A DNA stretch of 46,272 nucleotides, from the NCBI GenBank assembly GCA_903900845.1, contig CAIUOU010000066.1, positions 1 through 46,272 on the forward strand. The letters run 5' to 3'. The notes under the pieces are model-generated. The model saw only the letters and a program-made list of their open reading frames with translations. It was not told the DNA's origin and made no database searches. Shown in pieces: positions 8,279 through 17,083 of this stretch; within the stretch, counting starts at the first letter, position 1; the number at the start of each line of letters is the position of its first letter. Both the position numbers and the translations under genes were made by a program. The DNA is from an uncultured Opitutia bacterium. GTDB taxonomy: Bacteria > Verrucomicrobiota > Verrucomicrobiia > Opitutales > Opitutaceae.

Positions 8279-9133
8279 ATGTCCAGCGACGCCCTGCAAC
8301 TCCGAATCGCCGAGCGCGAACTCGCCCTGGCGACCGCGGCGGGGACGGAGCTCTGGCGGTATTGTTTTCGCCCCGACACCCCGGCGGACGAATCGCGCCG
8401 TCCGTATTTTCACCCGGTGCGGTCACTGGCGGGCGATGCGCTCACAAATTTCCGCCCCAACGACCACGCGTGGCACCATGGTCTCAGCCTCACGCTCGGC
8501 AGCGCGGGCGGGGTGAATTTCTGGGGAGGTCCCTCGTACCGGCCGGCGGATGGCTACCGGCTCCGCGGCGACCACGGGGCGCAGGTGCATCGCGGTTGGG
8601 GCGCGCTTGAGGCTGGCCGGATCGAGGAAGAGCTCGAATGGGTCAAAGTCGCCTCGGGGCGCGTGCTGCTCACGGAACGACGCACCCTCGAGACCGCGTT
8701 GATCGAAGGCGGCTGGAGTATGCGGTGGCGGAGCGAACTGGTTAACGCGACCGGTGCCGAGCTGGCCTTGGGAAACTTCCACGCCTCGCAAGGGCTGGCG
8801 GGTTCACATTACACCGGACTGCAGTTCCGCGGCGCGCGCGACCTGCTGGATCAGCATGGGGACCCCATGGTCGGGATGCGCGGGGAGGGCGGACGGGAAG
8901 GGGAGGCGGCCGTGCACGGCGTGCCCGAATCCCGGCTGGACTGGCATTGCCAGCACGATGGTTCGCTGCGGCGCACGCGGATCCGTTTTGAGAGCCTCAT
9001 CGGCCCCATCCCTTGGTTTGTGCGCGCGGGGAATCCGCTCGTCGCGTTCGCGTTTCACCGGGAGCAGCCGCGGTGCCTTGCCGCTGGCGAGACATTGCTT
9101 TTGGATCACCGGCTGTCCTTTGTCGCCGGATGA
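8279..9133 (+). CDS. PmoA-like (DUF6807-type) protein
   Basis: With the ATG at 8279 the protein has 284 residues (MSSDALQLRIAERELAL...). The sequence RPYFHPVRSLAGD, then NDHAWHHGLSLTLGSAGGVNFWGG, is characteristic of a beta-sandwich family named PmoA-like after an automatic domain label. It is not a methane monooxygenase subunit. The His-rich HAWHHG and the later HASQGLAGSHYTGLQFRG are conserved in the family. The function is unknown; family genes usually lie among carbohydrate-degradation genes in Planctomycetes and Verrucomicrobia. No signal peptide is seen. The stop codon overlaps the next start (ATGA at 9130-9133), so the two genes are translationally coupled. Confidence 0.8.
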   Translation: MSSDALQLRIAERELALATAAGTELWRYCFRPDTPADESRRPYFHPVRSLAGDALTNFRPNDHAWHHGLSLTLGSAGGVNFWGGPSYRPADGYRLRGDHGAQVHRGWGALEAGRIEEELEWVKVASGRVLLTERRTLETALIEGGWSMRWRSELVNATGAELALGNFHASQGLAGSHYTGLQFRGARDLLDQHGDPMVGMRGEGGREGEAAVHGVPESRLDWHCQHDGSLRRTRIRFESLIGPIPWFVRAGNPLVAFAFHREQPRCLAAGETLLLDHRLSFVAG

Positions 9134-10407
9134 ACTCAGAGCGGCGGACATTCCTGCGGAGGACGATGATGGGGGCGGCCGGCCTGGGCCTCGCCGCGCG
9201 TACCGCGGGTGCGGCGACCTCCGCGGAATTGCCGGCGTTCGATGCCGCTAAACCCCACGTCTACTGGGAGGCGGTGCGGGCGCTCTACCCACTCGCGCCC
9301 GACCTGAAGTATTTTAACACCGGGGGTCTCGGGCCCGCGGCGGCCCCGGTTTTGGCGCGCACTGAGGAGATCACGCGTCGTTTGCAGGCCAACGTGGAGC
9401 ACGGCCACGACCAGATGGGTGGAGCGCGGACGACACTCGCGCGTTTTCTCGGTGCCGATCCGGCGGAAATCTCGTTCGTGCGCAACGCCACCGAGGGAAA
9501 CTCGATCGTCGCCACGGGACTGAAGCTGGGTGCTGGCGACGAGGTGATCCTCGAGTCCCACGCGCATCCGGGCGGCTGGTATCCGTGGGCGCAACAGCAG
9601 CGGCTGCGGGGTGTCGTGGTGAAGACCTTCGAGCCTGATTCCAAGGATCCCGCGGGCAACATCACCCGGATCCGGGCGCTCTGCACCGCCCGCACGCGCG
9701 TCGTGCAGGTCTCGCATGTCACGGCGCCCACCGGGATCGTGATGCCGGTGGACGAGATCGCGCGTTTTTGCCGGGAGCGCGGCATCTGGTGCCATTTGGA
9801 CGGCGCGCAGTCCGCGGGCATGATCCCGTTTTCGCTGCGCACCATCGGGTGCGACTCGTTCGCGACAAGCGGCCACAAATGGATGGGCGGCCCGCTCGAG
9901 ACAGGCGTGCTCTATGTCCGCAAGGACCGTCAGCACGAGGTCGCCCCCGTCCATGTCGGCTCCTACTCGGGCGAGCTCGACGAGGCGACCGGCGAGCTGG
10001 CGATCGCCAACGACGCTTTGCGCTACGAGTACGGCACGCGCACGCCGGCGGCGCCGCTTGGTCTCGCCGCGGCCGCGGAATTGCAGGAGCGGATCGGCCG
10101 CGACCGGGTATTCGCCCACGGCCGCGCGCTGGTTAAACATTTCGTCGCAAGGCTCGCGCCGATCCCCGGGGTGGAGGTTCTTTCACCGTTGGACGGGCCG
10201 CTCGCCGGCTCAATGGTCACGTTCCGGACGTCGATCATGCCGCACGATGTGCTCTTCAAGCGGCTCTTTTACAGCCACGGCTTCCGCTGCCGGCCGGTGA
10301 GCGAGCAGAAGCTCAACGCCTTGCGGGTCTCCATGCACGTGTTCAACACCCCGGCGGAGTGCGATGCCCTCGCGGAGACCGCCGCCGACATCCTGCGCCG
10401 CGTGTGA
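9130..10407 (+). CDS. Twin-arginine class V aminotransferase-fold PLP enzyme
   Basis: The ATG at 9130 overlaps the previous stop (ATGA) and gives a 425-residue protein with a twin-arginine signal (RRTFLRRTMMGAAG), so the folded PLP enzyme should be exported. The fold-type I signs are clear. RNATEGNSI marks the phosphate-binding region, HLDGAQSAG contains the aspartate that contacts the PLP ring nitrogen, and SGHKWMGGP carries the Schiff-base lysine, Lys250. The C-terminal part (RVSMHVFNTPAE) matches cysteine desulfurase/isopenicillin-N-epimerase-like proteins. The substrate is unknown. It converges on an exported RidA gene only 8 bp away; RidA proteins hydrolyse the reactive imines that PLP enzymes release. 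Cysteine desulfurase activity looks unlikely, since no mobile loop with an obvious catalytic cysteine is visible. Confidence 0.87.
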   Translation: MNSERRTFLRRTMMGAAGLGLAARTAGAATSAELPAFDAAKPHVYWEAVRALYPLAPDLKYFNTGGLGPAAAPVLARTEEITRRLQANVEHGHDQMGGARTTLARFLGADPAEISFVRNATEGNSIVATGLKLGAGDEVILESHAHPGGWYPWAQQQRLRGVVVKTFEPDSKDPAGNITRIRALCTARTRVVQVSHVTAPTGIVMPVDEIARFCRERGIWCHLDGAQSAGMIPFSLRTIGCDSFATSGHKWMGGPLETGVLYVRKDRQHEVAPVHVGSYSGELDEATGELAIANDALRYEYGTRTPAAPLGLAAAAELQERIGRDRVFAHGRALVKHFVARLAPIPGVEVLSPLDGPLAGSMVTFRTSIMPHDVLFKRLFYSHGFRCRPVSEQKLNALRVSMHVFNTPAECDALAETAADILRRV

Positions 10408-10415
10408 TGGCCGGC

Positions 10416-10952
10416 CTACTCGACCTCGACCACCATCTCGATCTCGACCACCGCGCCGAGCGGCAGGGAGGCGACTCCGAGCGCTGCGCGCGCGTGTTTT
10501 CCGCGTTCGCCGAACACCGCGACCAGCAGGTCGGAGCAACCGTTCATCACCTGAGGCTGTTCCTTGAAGTCGTCGACCGCGTTCACGAAGCCGCCCACTC
10601 GCACGATCCGCTTCACGCGCGAAAGTTCGCCGATCTCGGATTTGAGGGTGGCGATCAGTGCGAGCGCGGTCTGGCGCGCGGCCTGATTGGCCGAGGCGAC
10701 GGTGGCGTCGCGGCCCACCTTGCCGGTCATCACCGCGCCCTTGTCGTCACGGGGGATGTGTCCGGCGAGGAAGACGAGGTTTCCGCTGCGCACGGCGGAG
10801 ACGTAGTTCGCGATCGGTTTGCCGACGGCGGGAAGCTTGGCTCCGAGCGCGGCGAGCCGGGTCTCGGGCGTGGCGGGGGCGTCGGCCGCCGGCAGTGCGG
10901 CGGCGAAGGACGCGAGCAGGATGACGGTGAGAAGGGGGCGGCGGAGGTTCAT
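10416..10952 (-). CDS. Exported RidA (YjgF/UK114) family protein
   Basis: The 178-residue protein has a signal peptide (MNLRRPLLTVILLASF...LPAADAP) followed by a RidA domain. The domain features are SGNLVFLAGHIPRDDKG, the central QAARQTALALIATLKSEIG helix, VNAVDDF, and the C-terminal signature ARAALGVASLPLGAVVEIEM, in which the first arginine is the catalytic residue that binds the imino acid. RidA proteins normally work in the cytosol on 2-aminoacrylate and other imines, so the export signal is notable. It lies tail-to-tail with the twin-arginine PLP enzyme (8 bp between stops) and head-to-head with the M28 peptidase (17 bp between starts). Confidence 0.88.
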   Translation of the reverse strand: MNLRRPLLTVILLASFAAALPAADAPATPETRLAALGAKLPAVGKPIANYVSAVRSGNLVFLAGHIPRDDKGAVMTGKVGRDATVASANQAARQTALALIATLKSEIGELSRVKRIVRVGGFVNAVDDFKEQPQVMNGCSDLLVAVFGERGKHARAALGVASLPLGAVVEIEMVVEVE

Positions 10953-10969
10953 GGCGGTACTTTGATTTC

Positions 10970-12340
10970 ATGAAACGGCTTCTACCAATTCTTTTCCTTC
11001 TGCTGCCGGCGGCGGTGGTGGCTCGGGCCGGTGAGCCGGCCAAGCCGGGATCCGCCGAGGCGGCGCACGACTTCCTGCAGCGGCTGTGCGACGACATCGG
11101 TCCGCGCGTCACCGGCTCCGCGGCCAACGCCGCGGCGCTGGATCGCCTAGAGGTCGAGTTGCGCGCGATGGGTCATTCCCCGACGCGTGACCCGTTCGCA
11201 ATGCCGGGGTGGAGGCGCGGCGATGATCGCGTGGAGTTGGTCGCGCCGTTCCCGCGGCGTTTGCGCGTCGCGGCGCTCGGTTATTCCCAGGCGCATCCGG
11301 CCTTCGAGGCGGAGGTCGTGACGATCGGCAACGGACGGCCGGAGGATTATCCGGCCGGCGATCTCCGCGGGCGCATCGGCCTGCTGGGGCACGGTTCGCC
11401 CCTGCAGGCGAGTGAGTACCTGGCCGCCGCGGCCGCGCGCGGACTCAAGGGCTTGCTTTTTGTAAACCGCGAGGGTGGCGGGCAATTGCTCGCGCGCACC
11501 GCGAGTTTTTCGGGACAACCCGCGCCACTGCCGGTTTATTCGGTGGCGCAGGAGGAGGGGCTCTGGATCGCGCGGCTGATCGCCGGCGGGACCGCCGTTC
11601 GCGTGCGGATGGAGACCCGTTCCGAGTGTGTTCCGGTCGAGACCGCCAACCTCCACCTCGTCATTCAGGGAAGCGTCCCGCCGCGGCTCATCGTCGGCGC
11701 GCACATCGACAGCTGGGATCTCGGCCAGGGTGCGATGGACAACGGCATCGGCGTCGCGCAACTCCACGCGCTGGCGTCGGCGCTGCGCGGGGCCAGGCCT
11801 CACCACACCGTCGAACTCATCTGGTTCAACGGCGAGGAGCAGGGGTTGCACGGCTCACGTCACGCCGCCGCGCGACTGGGAGGCACGCCCGTGGTCGCGA
11901 TGCTCAACCTCGACATGGTGGGTGTACCGGTGGCCGTGAACGCACTCGGCGACGATTCGCTGGTGCCCGCACTTGAGCGCTGGCGCGCGGCTGCCGGCGG
12001 TCCGCGGCGGCTGCCCAAAGGCGTGGAGAATATCAATTGGGTTGGCAGCGATCACACACCGTACCAGCTCGCCGGAGTGCGGGCGCTGACGCTCAACGGG
12101 CCGATTCCGCGGGAGTCGGTGCGCTACTACCACGACTTCGCCGACACCATCGACAAGGTCACGCCGGAGCTCATCCGTGACTCCTCGAACGTGGTCGTCG
12201 ACTTGGTGCGCGCCCTGGCGGCCGACACTTCACTTCAGGCCTGGCGAAGGGAGCCGGTCGCGACGCGGGAATTGTTCACGAAATTCGATCTGCAGCGGCG
12301 GATGACCGCGATGGGGCTCTGGCCGCCGCCGGGGAAGTGA
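10970..12340 (+). CDS. M28-family metallopeptidase (carboxypeptidase Q-like)
   Basis: The protein has 456 residues, a signal peptide (MKRLLPILFLLLPAAVVARAG) and the layout of secreted M28 peptidases. An N-terminal segment (CDDIGPRVTGSAAN) is followed by an inserted PA-like domain at about 90-220 and then the zinc peptidase core. Metal ligands are His245 and Asp247 (GAHIDSWD), the Asp of MDNGIG, the second Glu of NGEEQG with the first as general base, the Asp of LNLDMVG, and the His of YYHDFADTIDK. The similarity to carboxypeptidase Q (plasma glutamate carboxypeptidase) suggests cleavage of small peptides or dipeptides in the periplasm. The start lies 17 bp from the divergent ridA-like gene, so the promoters must overlap the coding regions. 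Confidence 0.92.
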   Translation: MKRLLPILFLLLPAAVVARAGEPAKPGSAEAAHDFLQRLCDDIGPRVTGSAANAAALDRLEVELRAMGHSPTRDPFAMPGWRRGDDRVELVAPFPRRLRVAALGYSQAHPAFEAEVVTIGNGRPEDYPAGDLRGRIGLLGHGSPLQASEYLAAAAARGLKGLLFVNREGGGQLLARTASFSGQPAPLPVYSVAQEEGLWIARLIAGGTAVRVRMETRSECVPVETANLHLVIQGSVPPRLIVGAHIDSWDLGQGAMDNGIGVAQLHALASALRGARPHHTVELIWFNGEEQGLHGSRHAAARLGGTPVVAMLNLDMVGVPVAVNALGDDSLVPALERWRAAAGGPRRLPKGVENINWVGSDHTPYQLAGVRALTLNGPIPRESVRYYHDFADTIDKVTPELIRDSSNVVVDLVRALAADTSLQAWRREPVATRELFTKFDLQRRMTAMGLWPPPGK

Positions 12341-12616
12341 ACCCAACGCGGCGGAACTGCCATCGCAGCGTCCCGACAGGTAGGCTAGCCTCGGCCGCAA
12401 GGCGCGCCCGACTCTCTCCGCGGGTGAGCAGCCGCGGATGCGTGCGAAGGCAGACGAACTCCGCCGCCGGTCGCGCGGACGAGGCAGGCTATCGCGAAAA
12501 ATGCGCGGCCGGAAGTTAGCGTCGCGGAAAAGTACGATTTCGCGTCATCGTAAGGCCGAAGGGTCGTCGCGTTTTGACTCCTCGGGTTTTGTCGGAACGG
12601 TTGGCCGTGTTCTCCG

Positions 12617-13219
12617 ATGAAAACCCGCCTCTTATCCCTCCTGTCCGCTTTGCTCCTCTCCATGACCGCCGCCGTTTCTTCCGCCGCCCCCGTCAAACTT
12701 GAATCGCTCGTCTTGGGCGGCGGCTGCTTCTGGTGCACCGAGGCCGCCTACGAGCTGCTTCCGGGCGTGAAGAATGTCGTGAGCGGCTACGCTGGCGGGC
12801 ATGTGGCGAATCCGACCTACGAGCAGATCTCGACCAAGAAAACGGGGCATGCCGAGGTGATCCGCATCGATTACGACCCAGCGGAGGTTTCGCTGGAGCG
12901 TTTGCTCGAGTTTTTCTGGCAGGTGCACAATCCGACCCAGGTGGGCGGGCAGGGCAACGACATCGGGCCGCAGTACCGCTCGGTCATTCTCTTCGCGAAC
13001 GAGGCGCAAAAGGCGGCCGCCGAGCGGTCACGGGCCAAGGCCGCCCTCGAGTTTCGCGATCCGATCACGACGGAGATCGGGGCGCTGGAGAAGTTCTGGG
13101 AGGCGGAGGCATATCATCAGGATTATTTCCGTCGTAACCCCAACCAAGGCTACTGCGCGTACGTGATCGCGCCGAAAGTCAGCAAGCTCCGCAAGGAACT
13201 TGGCGTCGGGAAGAAGTAG
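12617..13219 (+). CDS. msrA: Peptide-methionine (S)-S-oxide reductase, periplasmic
   Basis: The 200-residue protein has a signal peptide (MKTRLLSLLSALLLSMTAAV) followed by the MsrA core. The signature GGGCFWCTE contains the catalytic Cys37 and a further Cys40. Typical MsrA segments follow: VVSGYAGG, YEQISTKKTGHAEV, EFFWQVHNPTQ, and GNDIGPQYRS. The cysteine of NQGYCAYV near the C-terminus is in the place of a resolving cysteine. The enzyme repairs oxidised methionine in exported proteins, with reducing power from a periplasmic thioredoxin-like partner not seen here. It is followed one base after its stop by a glycosyltransferase gene, probably cotranscribed. Confidence 0.95.
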   Translation: MKTRLLSLLSALLLSMTAAVSSAAPVKLESLVLGGGCFWCTEAAYELLPGVKNVVSGYAGGHVANPTYEQISTKKTGHAEVIRIDYDPAEVSLERLLEFFWQVHNPTQVGGQGNDIGPQYRSVILFANEAQKAAAERSRAKAALEFRDPITTEIGALEKFWEAEAYHQDYFRRNPNQGYCAYVIAPKVSKLRKELGVGKK

Positions 13220-13220
13220 G

Positions 13221-14258
13221 GTGGCCGCGCCGCGCGTCACGGTCCTGATGCCGGTGCGCGACGCCGCGCGGACCGTGGGACGCGCGATCAATGGCGTGCG
13301 GGCGCAGACCTTCGGCGACTGGGAGCTGCTCGCGGTCGACGACGGGTCGGAAGATGAGACTCCGGGGATCCTCGAGGCGGCGGCAGGGACCGAGCCGCGG
13401 GTGCGCGTTCTCAGGCGGCCCCGCGAGGGCATCGTGGCCGCGCTGAACGCCGGTTTGTCGGCGGCGAGAGGGGAGTTTTTCGCGCGCATGGACGCCGACG
13501 ATGAGATGCACCCCGAGCGGCTCGCCGAGCAGGTGGCTTTTCTGGAGGCGACGGCGAATCGCGATATCGGGGTTGCGGCATGTTTGGTGGAACATGGCGG
13601 TGACGCGAAGGCCGCGGCCGGTTACGCGCTACATGTCGCGTGGCTGAACTCGCTGGTTGCGCCGGAGGAGATTGCGCTGAACCGCTTCGTGGAGTCGCCG
13701 CTGGCGCACCCGAGTGTGATGTTCCGTCGCGGGTTGGTGGAGCGTCACGGGGGGTATCGCCACGGGCCGTTCCCCGAGGATTACGAACTATGGCTGCGCT
13801 GGCTCGACGCGGGGGTGCGGATGGCGAAGGTTCCCCGCGTACTGCTGCGGTGGAACGATCCGCCCGACCGGGCTTCGCGCACGGATCCGCGCTATTCACC
13901 GGACGCATTCTTCGCCACGAAGGCACCTTGGATCGCCCGCTGGCTGCACCGGCAGGGGCTGGCTGGCGGCGCGCGGCGCCTGTTGGTGTGGGGGGCTGGG
14001 CGACCAACGCGCAAGCGCGCCGACCTGCTCGCGGCCGAGGGCATCGCGATCGCGGGCTACGTCGATATCGATCCGCGGAAGGCGACGGCCGCGATTGGGG
14101 GGACGGGGAAGCCGGTGTTGCTGGCGGACGAATTGCCGGCGCCGGCGGAAACCTTCGTTCTCGGCTACGTCGCCTCCCGTGGTGCGCGAGACCTGGCGCG
14201 TTCCACTTTGACGGGCCGCGGTTACACGGAGGGTCGCGACTTCCTGATGTGCGCGTGA
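13221..14258 (+). CDS. GT2 glycosyltransferase with C-terminal Rossmann-like part
   Basis: The GTG at 13221, one base after the msrA stop and preceded by the purine-rich gggaagaagtagg, is the preferred start and gives 345 residues; a TTG at 13200 is possible but overlaps msrA. The GT-A domain occupies about residues 4-235. VTVLMPVRDA, VDDGSEDET and the DXD-type motif MDADDE bind the nucleotide sugar, and FPEDYELWLRW follows as in many GT2 enzymes. From about residue 255 a second part begins (LLVWGAGRPTRKRADLL...GYVDIDPRKA). It looks like the nucleotide-binding N-terminal domain of PglD-like acyltransferases, lacking their left-handed helix repeats. The acceptor is unknown. No membrane segment is seen, so it acts in the cytoplasm. 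Confidence 0.87.
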   Translation: MAAPRVTVLMPVRDAARTVGRAINGVRAQTFGDWELLAVDDGSEDETPGILEAAAGTEPRVRVLRRPREGIVAALNAGLSAARGEFFARMDADDEMHPERLAEQVAFLEATANRDIGVAACLVEHGGDAKAAAGYALHVAWLNSLVAPEEIALNRFVESPLAHPSVMFRRGLVERHGGYRHGPFPEDYELWLRWLDAGVRMAKVPRVLLRWNDPPDRASRTDPRYSPDAFFATKAPWIARWLHRQGLAGGARRLLVWGAGRPTRKRADLLAAEGIAIAGYVDIDPRKATAAIGGTGKPVLLADELPAPAETFVLGYVASRGARDLARSTLTGRGYTEGRDFLMCA

Positions 14259-14560
14259 GTGAAAACGGTTTCGCGTGGGACTGGTCCGAGCATGTCCCGG
14301 GTGCGGCTCCGCCGTAAACGGGGACTCCTTTCGTCCACGTCGCGCTCGGGAGGATGAGGAGCACTGACGGCATGCGGATTAGCCGACGCTGCGGCCACGG
14401 ATTTGGCCGGGTTCCCCGCGGTCTGAGGAGGGCCTGAATCGCTCCGGACCTTCTTCGCTCACCAAGCTCGCCGCTTGCTCATGCATGCGGAAAGACGGCA
14501 TGGACGCGTCACCAGGGCGGATTCCATGGATGCCCGCAAGGAGGCCGGCGAGGGACGAGG
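14259..14560. other. 302-bp gap without a recognised feature
   Basis: The gap between the glycosyltransferase and prmA has no convincing coding frame, RNA or terminator. Near its right end are two purine-rich stretches (aaggagg and gacgagg, 14538-14560) that may serve the prmA start. Several short frames open here, but all are arginine- and serine-rich shadows of GC-rich sequence. Confidence 0.5.
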
Positions 14561-15487
14561 TTGGCAGTTGCGGACCGCGGCCTGCGTTCCGACGCTCGAC
14601 CGGTGCATCTTTTCGAACTCAAGGCGGAGATTCCCGCGGCGGCGGCCGGGATCGTCGACGACATCCTATTGGAGCACGGCTTCGAACGCTGGAGTGTATT
14701 CGATGATGTCATCGTGCGGCGGGCATGGCTCGCCGGCATCTGCGAGAGTGAAACCCAGGCGGGCGAGGAATGGACCCGGCTCGCTCCGCTGCTGGCCGCG
14801 GGGGGCGTCGCGCCGCTGACCACGCCGGCGGTACGTGCACTTGGGGACGCCGACTGGCGCGATAGCTACAAGGCTCACTTCCACCCGTGGCGCTTCGAAA
14901 GGCTCCACTGGGTGCCGGTTTGGTTGCGCGATTCCTATGCGCTGCCCACCGGAGACAAGGTTCTCTGGCTCGATCCGGGTCTCGCCTTCGGCACCGGCAA
15001 TCACGAGACGACGCGCCTGTGCGTCGAGCGCCTCGTTGTTCGCGCGCGGGAACAAGGCGTGAAGGATCGGGTGATCGATGCGGGGTGTGGCTCGGGGATC
15101 CTCGCGCTCTCCGCGGCGCTGCTGGGCTATTCTGAAATCGAGGGTTTCGACAACGACGCCGAGGCGGTGCGCGTCAGCGGGGAAAACGCGGAGTTAAACC
15201 GGCTTGCTGGACGCGTCCAGTTCGCCGTCGGCGATCTCGTGACGGGTCTGGCCAGCCGGCAGGCCGGGGTGGTGCTGGCCAACATCCAGGCGGACGTGCT
15301 GATGCGGTTCGCCAACGAGTTGGTCGGCGCCGTGGCGCCCGGCGGCACGTTGATTCTCAGCGGCATCCTCGCCCATGAGAACGAAGTGGTCCGGGCCGCT
15401 TTCTCGCGTGCCGCCCCCGGTTGGACGATGGACTTCCGCTTACTGGGGGAGTGGAGCGACGTGTGTTTGCTGCCGCCGGCGCACTGA
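14561..15487 (+). CDS. prmA: Ribosomal protein L11 methyltransferase
   Basis: The protein is 308 residues from a TTG start at 14561, which has gacgagg directly upstream. A GTG at 14603 would give MHLFELKAEIP, closer to the usual PrmA start, but lacks any ribosome site, so the start is uncertain. The diagnostic PrmA segment DPGLAFGTGNHETTRL lies near residue 140. The SAM-binding motif I VIDAGCGSGILALSAAL follows, then GFDNDAEAV and LANIQADVL, which corresponds to the NI..(N/D) motif. PrmA trimethylates lysines and the N-terminus of L11. The N-terminal substrate-recruiting domain is present in residues 15-100. The gene ends 27 bp before the convergent PhoD-type gene. Confidence 0.9.
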   Translation: MAVADRGLRSDARPVHLFELKAEIPAAAAGIVDDILLEHGFERWSVFDDVIVRRAWLAGICESETQAGEEWTRLAPLLAAGGVAPLTTPAVRALGDADWRDSYKAHFHPWRFERLHWVPVWLRDSYALPTGDKVLWLDPGLAFGTGNHETTRLCVERLVVRAREQGVKDRVIDAGCGSGILALSAALLGYSEIEGFDNDAEAVRVSGENAELNRLAGRVQFAVGDLVTGLASRQAGVVLANIQADVLMRFANELVGAVAPGGTLILSGILAHENEVVRAAFSRAAPGWTMDFRLLGEWSDVCLLPPAH

Positions 15488-15514
15488 CTGCCTGCCGCCC
15501 GACCCGGACCGCCC

Positions 15515-17083
15515 TCACTTCCTCCGCGCGATGAAGGCCCCGTCGGGTGACAGAGTCGCCTCGTGGACCACGGCGCCGTCGACGGCGTGGTGGCGGATGG
15601 CAAGGCGCGGGGCGGAGGCGTTGCGCTCGGTCGTGAAGGTGAGGAACCCGCCCTTCAGGCGAAAAAACTGCTGCACGGCCTCGTCGCCGGGGCGCGGCGA
15701 GTAGCCGCCGGCGTGCACATCGGAGGAAGGGCCGCAGCCGAACTCCCGCGTGCCGGTGGCGGGGTCGATTGAAAAGTACTGCCAGTGGCGGTCGCCGGTC
15801 GCGACGACGAGGTTGCGTTGCGCGCCGAGGAAGCGGCGGAGCTGGTCACCCTCGTGCGTGAAGCCCGCGTTGGCATGGTTGTCGTTTTTGCTGCCGCGAT
15901 CCGGGCCGACGATCGGTGTGGGCGTGATAAGCACGCGGAAAGTGGCGTCAGATGCGGCGATTGTGCGCAGGAGCCATTCCTTCTGCGCCGCGCCGAGGAT
16001 GGTTTTCGCCGGGCCGTCGGGATCGTTGTTGGCGCTACGGTAGCGGCGGCCTTCAACCACCCAGATCTGGACATCGCGCCCGTGCCGGAAGGTGCGGTAG
16101 GGCAGGGGTGACACGGGTGTCTGCTCATTCCAGATCGCAAGGCCCTGCTCCCAGGTGAGCGCGCCGTAGGTCTGGCCCGGCCAGCAGTCGTTCTTCAGCA
16201 GGTCGTGATCGTCATTCGTGAAATACGCGGGGGTGCGGTTGTGGAAATTACGTTGGAACGGCACCGCGAAGATCCGGTTCCATTTGAACCGGGCCAGCTC
16301 CGCCGAGGTCCCCCAAGGGTCGGGCTTGTCGTAGTACTCGACGTCGCCGGTGTGCACCAGGAAATCGAGGTTCATCGCCTCCATCGTCGCGTAGATCCGG
16401 TGGCCGTTTGCGGGGTCGTCCCGGCGCGGGTAATCACCGCAGGTCACAACCGCGAAACTCACCCGGGCCGGCACATCCTTCGCGGCGGCCGTGCGAAAGG
16501 TGCCTTCCACGCTGGTCCCGGCTCGGCCGCCTCTGTCGCGGGACTCGACGCGCACCCGGTACGTGGTGCCGGACTGCAGTCCCTTGATAGTAAATTGACG
16601 CGTATGGTCGCGCGCGGCCTCGACCGCGGCCCAGCCGGTGTCGACCGGCGTCCCGCCGGTCGCGGGTGTCAGCACCGCGCGCACTTCGCCGGCGGCCCCG
16701 GGCAGAGCGCCCTGCATGTCCGCGAGCTTTCGGCCGGGTGGCAGCTGGGTGCGCCAATCCGCGGTTTCCACGATCCGGCGAAGGTCGGCTTGCGAAAGCG
16801 CGTCCGGCCGCTTCGCGGCGGCTTTCTCGGCGGCGGAACTGAACGCGGACTCCTTCGCCACCTCGGTCGCCACGCGTACGGCCGCGCGATTTCCGTCGAG
16901 GCTGGGCTCGAGGAACGCAGCTCCGGACCAGTTCGCCTCGGGCGTGGTGGTGAGGCGGGTCCAGATGACGGCGGAATCAGCGGTCACTTCGCCGATCTTG
17001 ATACCGTTGCCCTGATACACCGCGGCGCAAAGCGCGGTGGAAATGACGAAGCAGGGGAGAGTTGAAAGGACGCGGGGGATCAT
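15515..17083 (-). CDS. PhoD-like alkaline phosphatase, exported
   Basis: The 522-residue protein has a signal peptide (MIPRVLSTLPCFVISTALCAAVYQ). A fibronectin-like PhoD N-terminal domain follows (GIKIGEVTADSAVIWTR), which carries an alanine-rich helical insertion around residues 75-130. The metallophosphatase core contains the metal-binding motifs HTGDVEYYD, NDDHD, VLITPTPIVGP and TGDRHW. Enzymes of this family hydrolyse phosphodiesters or monoesters in the periplasm, using iron and calcium. PhoD proteins often have a twin-arginine signal, but here it looks like an ordinary Sec signal. The ATG is preceded by aaaacccc and no Shine-Dalgarno sequence. It is convergent with prmA. Confidence 0.88.
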   Translation of the reverse strand: MIPRVLSTLPCFVISTALCAAVYQGNGIKIGEVTADSAVIWTRLTTTPEANWSGAAFLEPSLDGNRAAVRVATEVAKESAFSSAAEKAAAKRPDALSQADLRRIVETADWRTQLPPGRKLADMQGALPGAAGEVRAVLTPATGGTPVDTGWAAVEAARDHTRQFTIKGLQSGTTYRVRVESRDRGGRAGTSVEGTFRTAAAKDVPARVSFAVVTCGDYPRRDDPANGHRIYATMEAMNLDFLVHTGDVEYYDKPDPWGTSAELARFKWNRIFAVPFQRNFHNRTPAYFTNDDHDLLKNDCWPGQTYGALTWEQGLAIWNEQTPVSPLPYRTFRHGRDVQIWVVEGRRYRSANNDPDGPAKTILGAAQKEWLLRTIAASDATFRVLITPTPIVGPDRGSKNDNHANAGFTHEGDQLRRFLGAQRNLVVATGDRHWQYFSIDPATGTREFGCGPSSDVHAGGYSPRPGDEAVQQFFRLKGGFLTFTTERNASAPRLAIRHHAVDGAVVHEATLSPDGAFIARRK

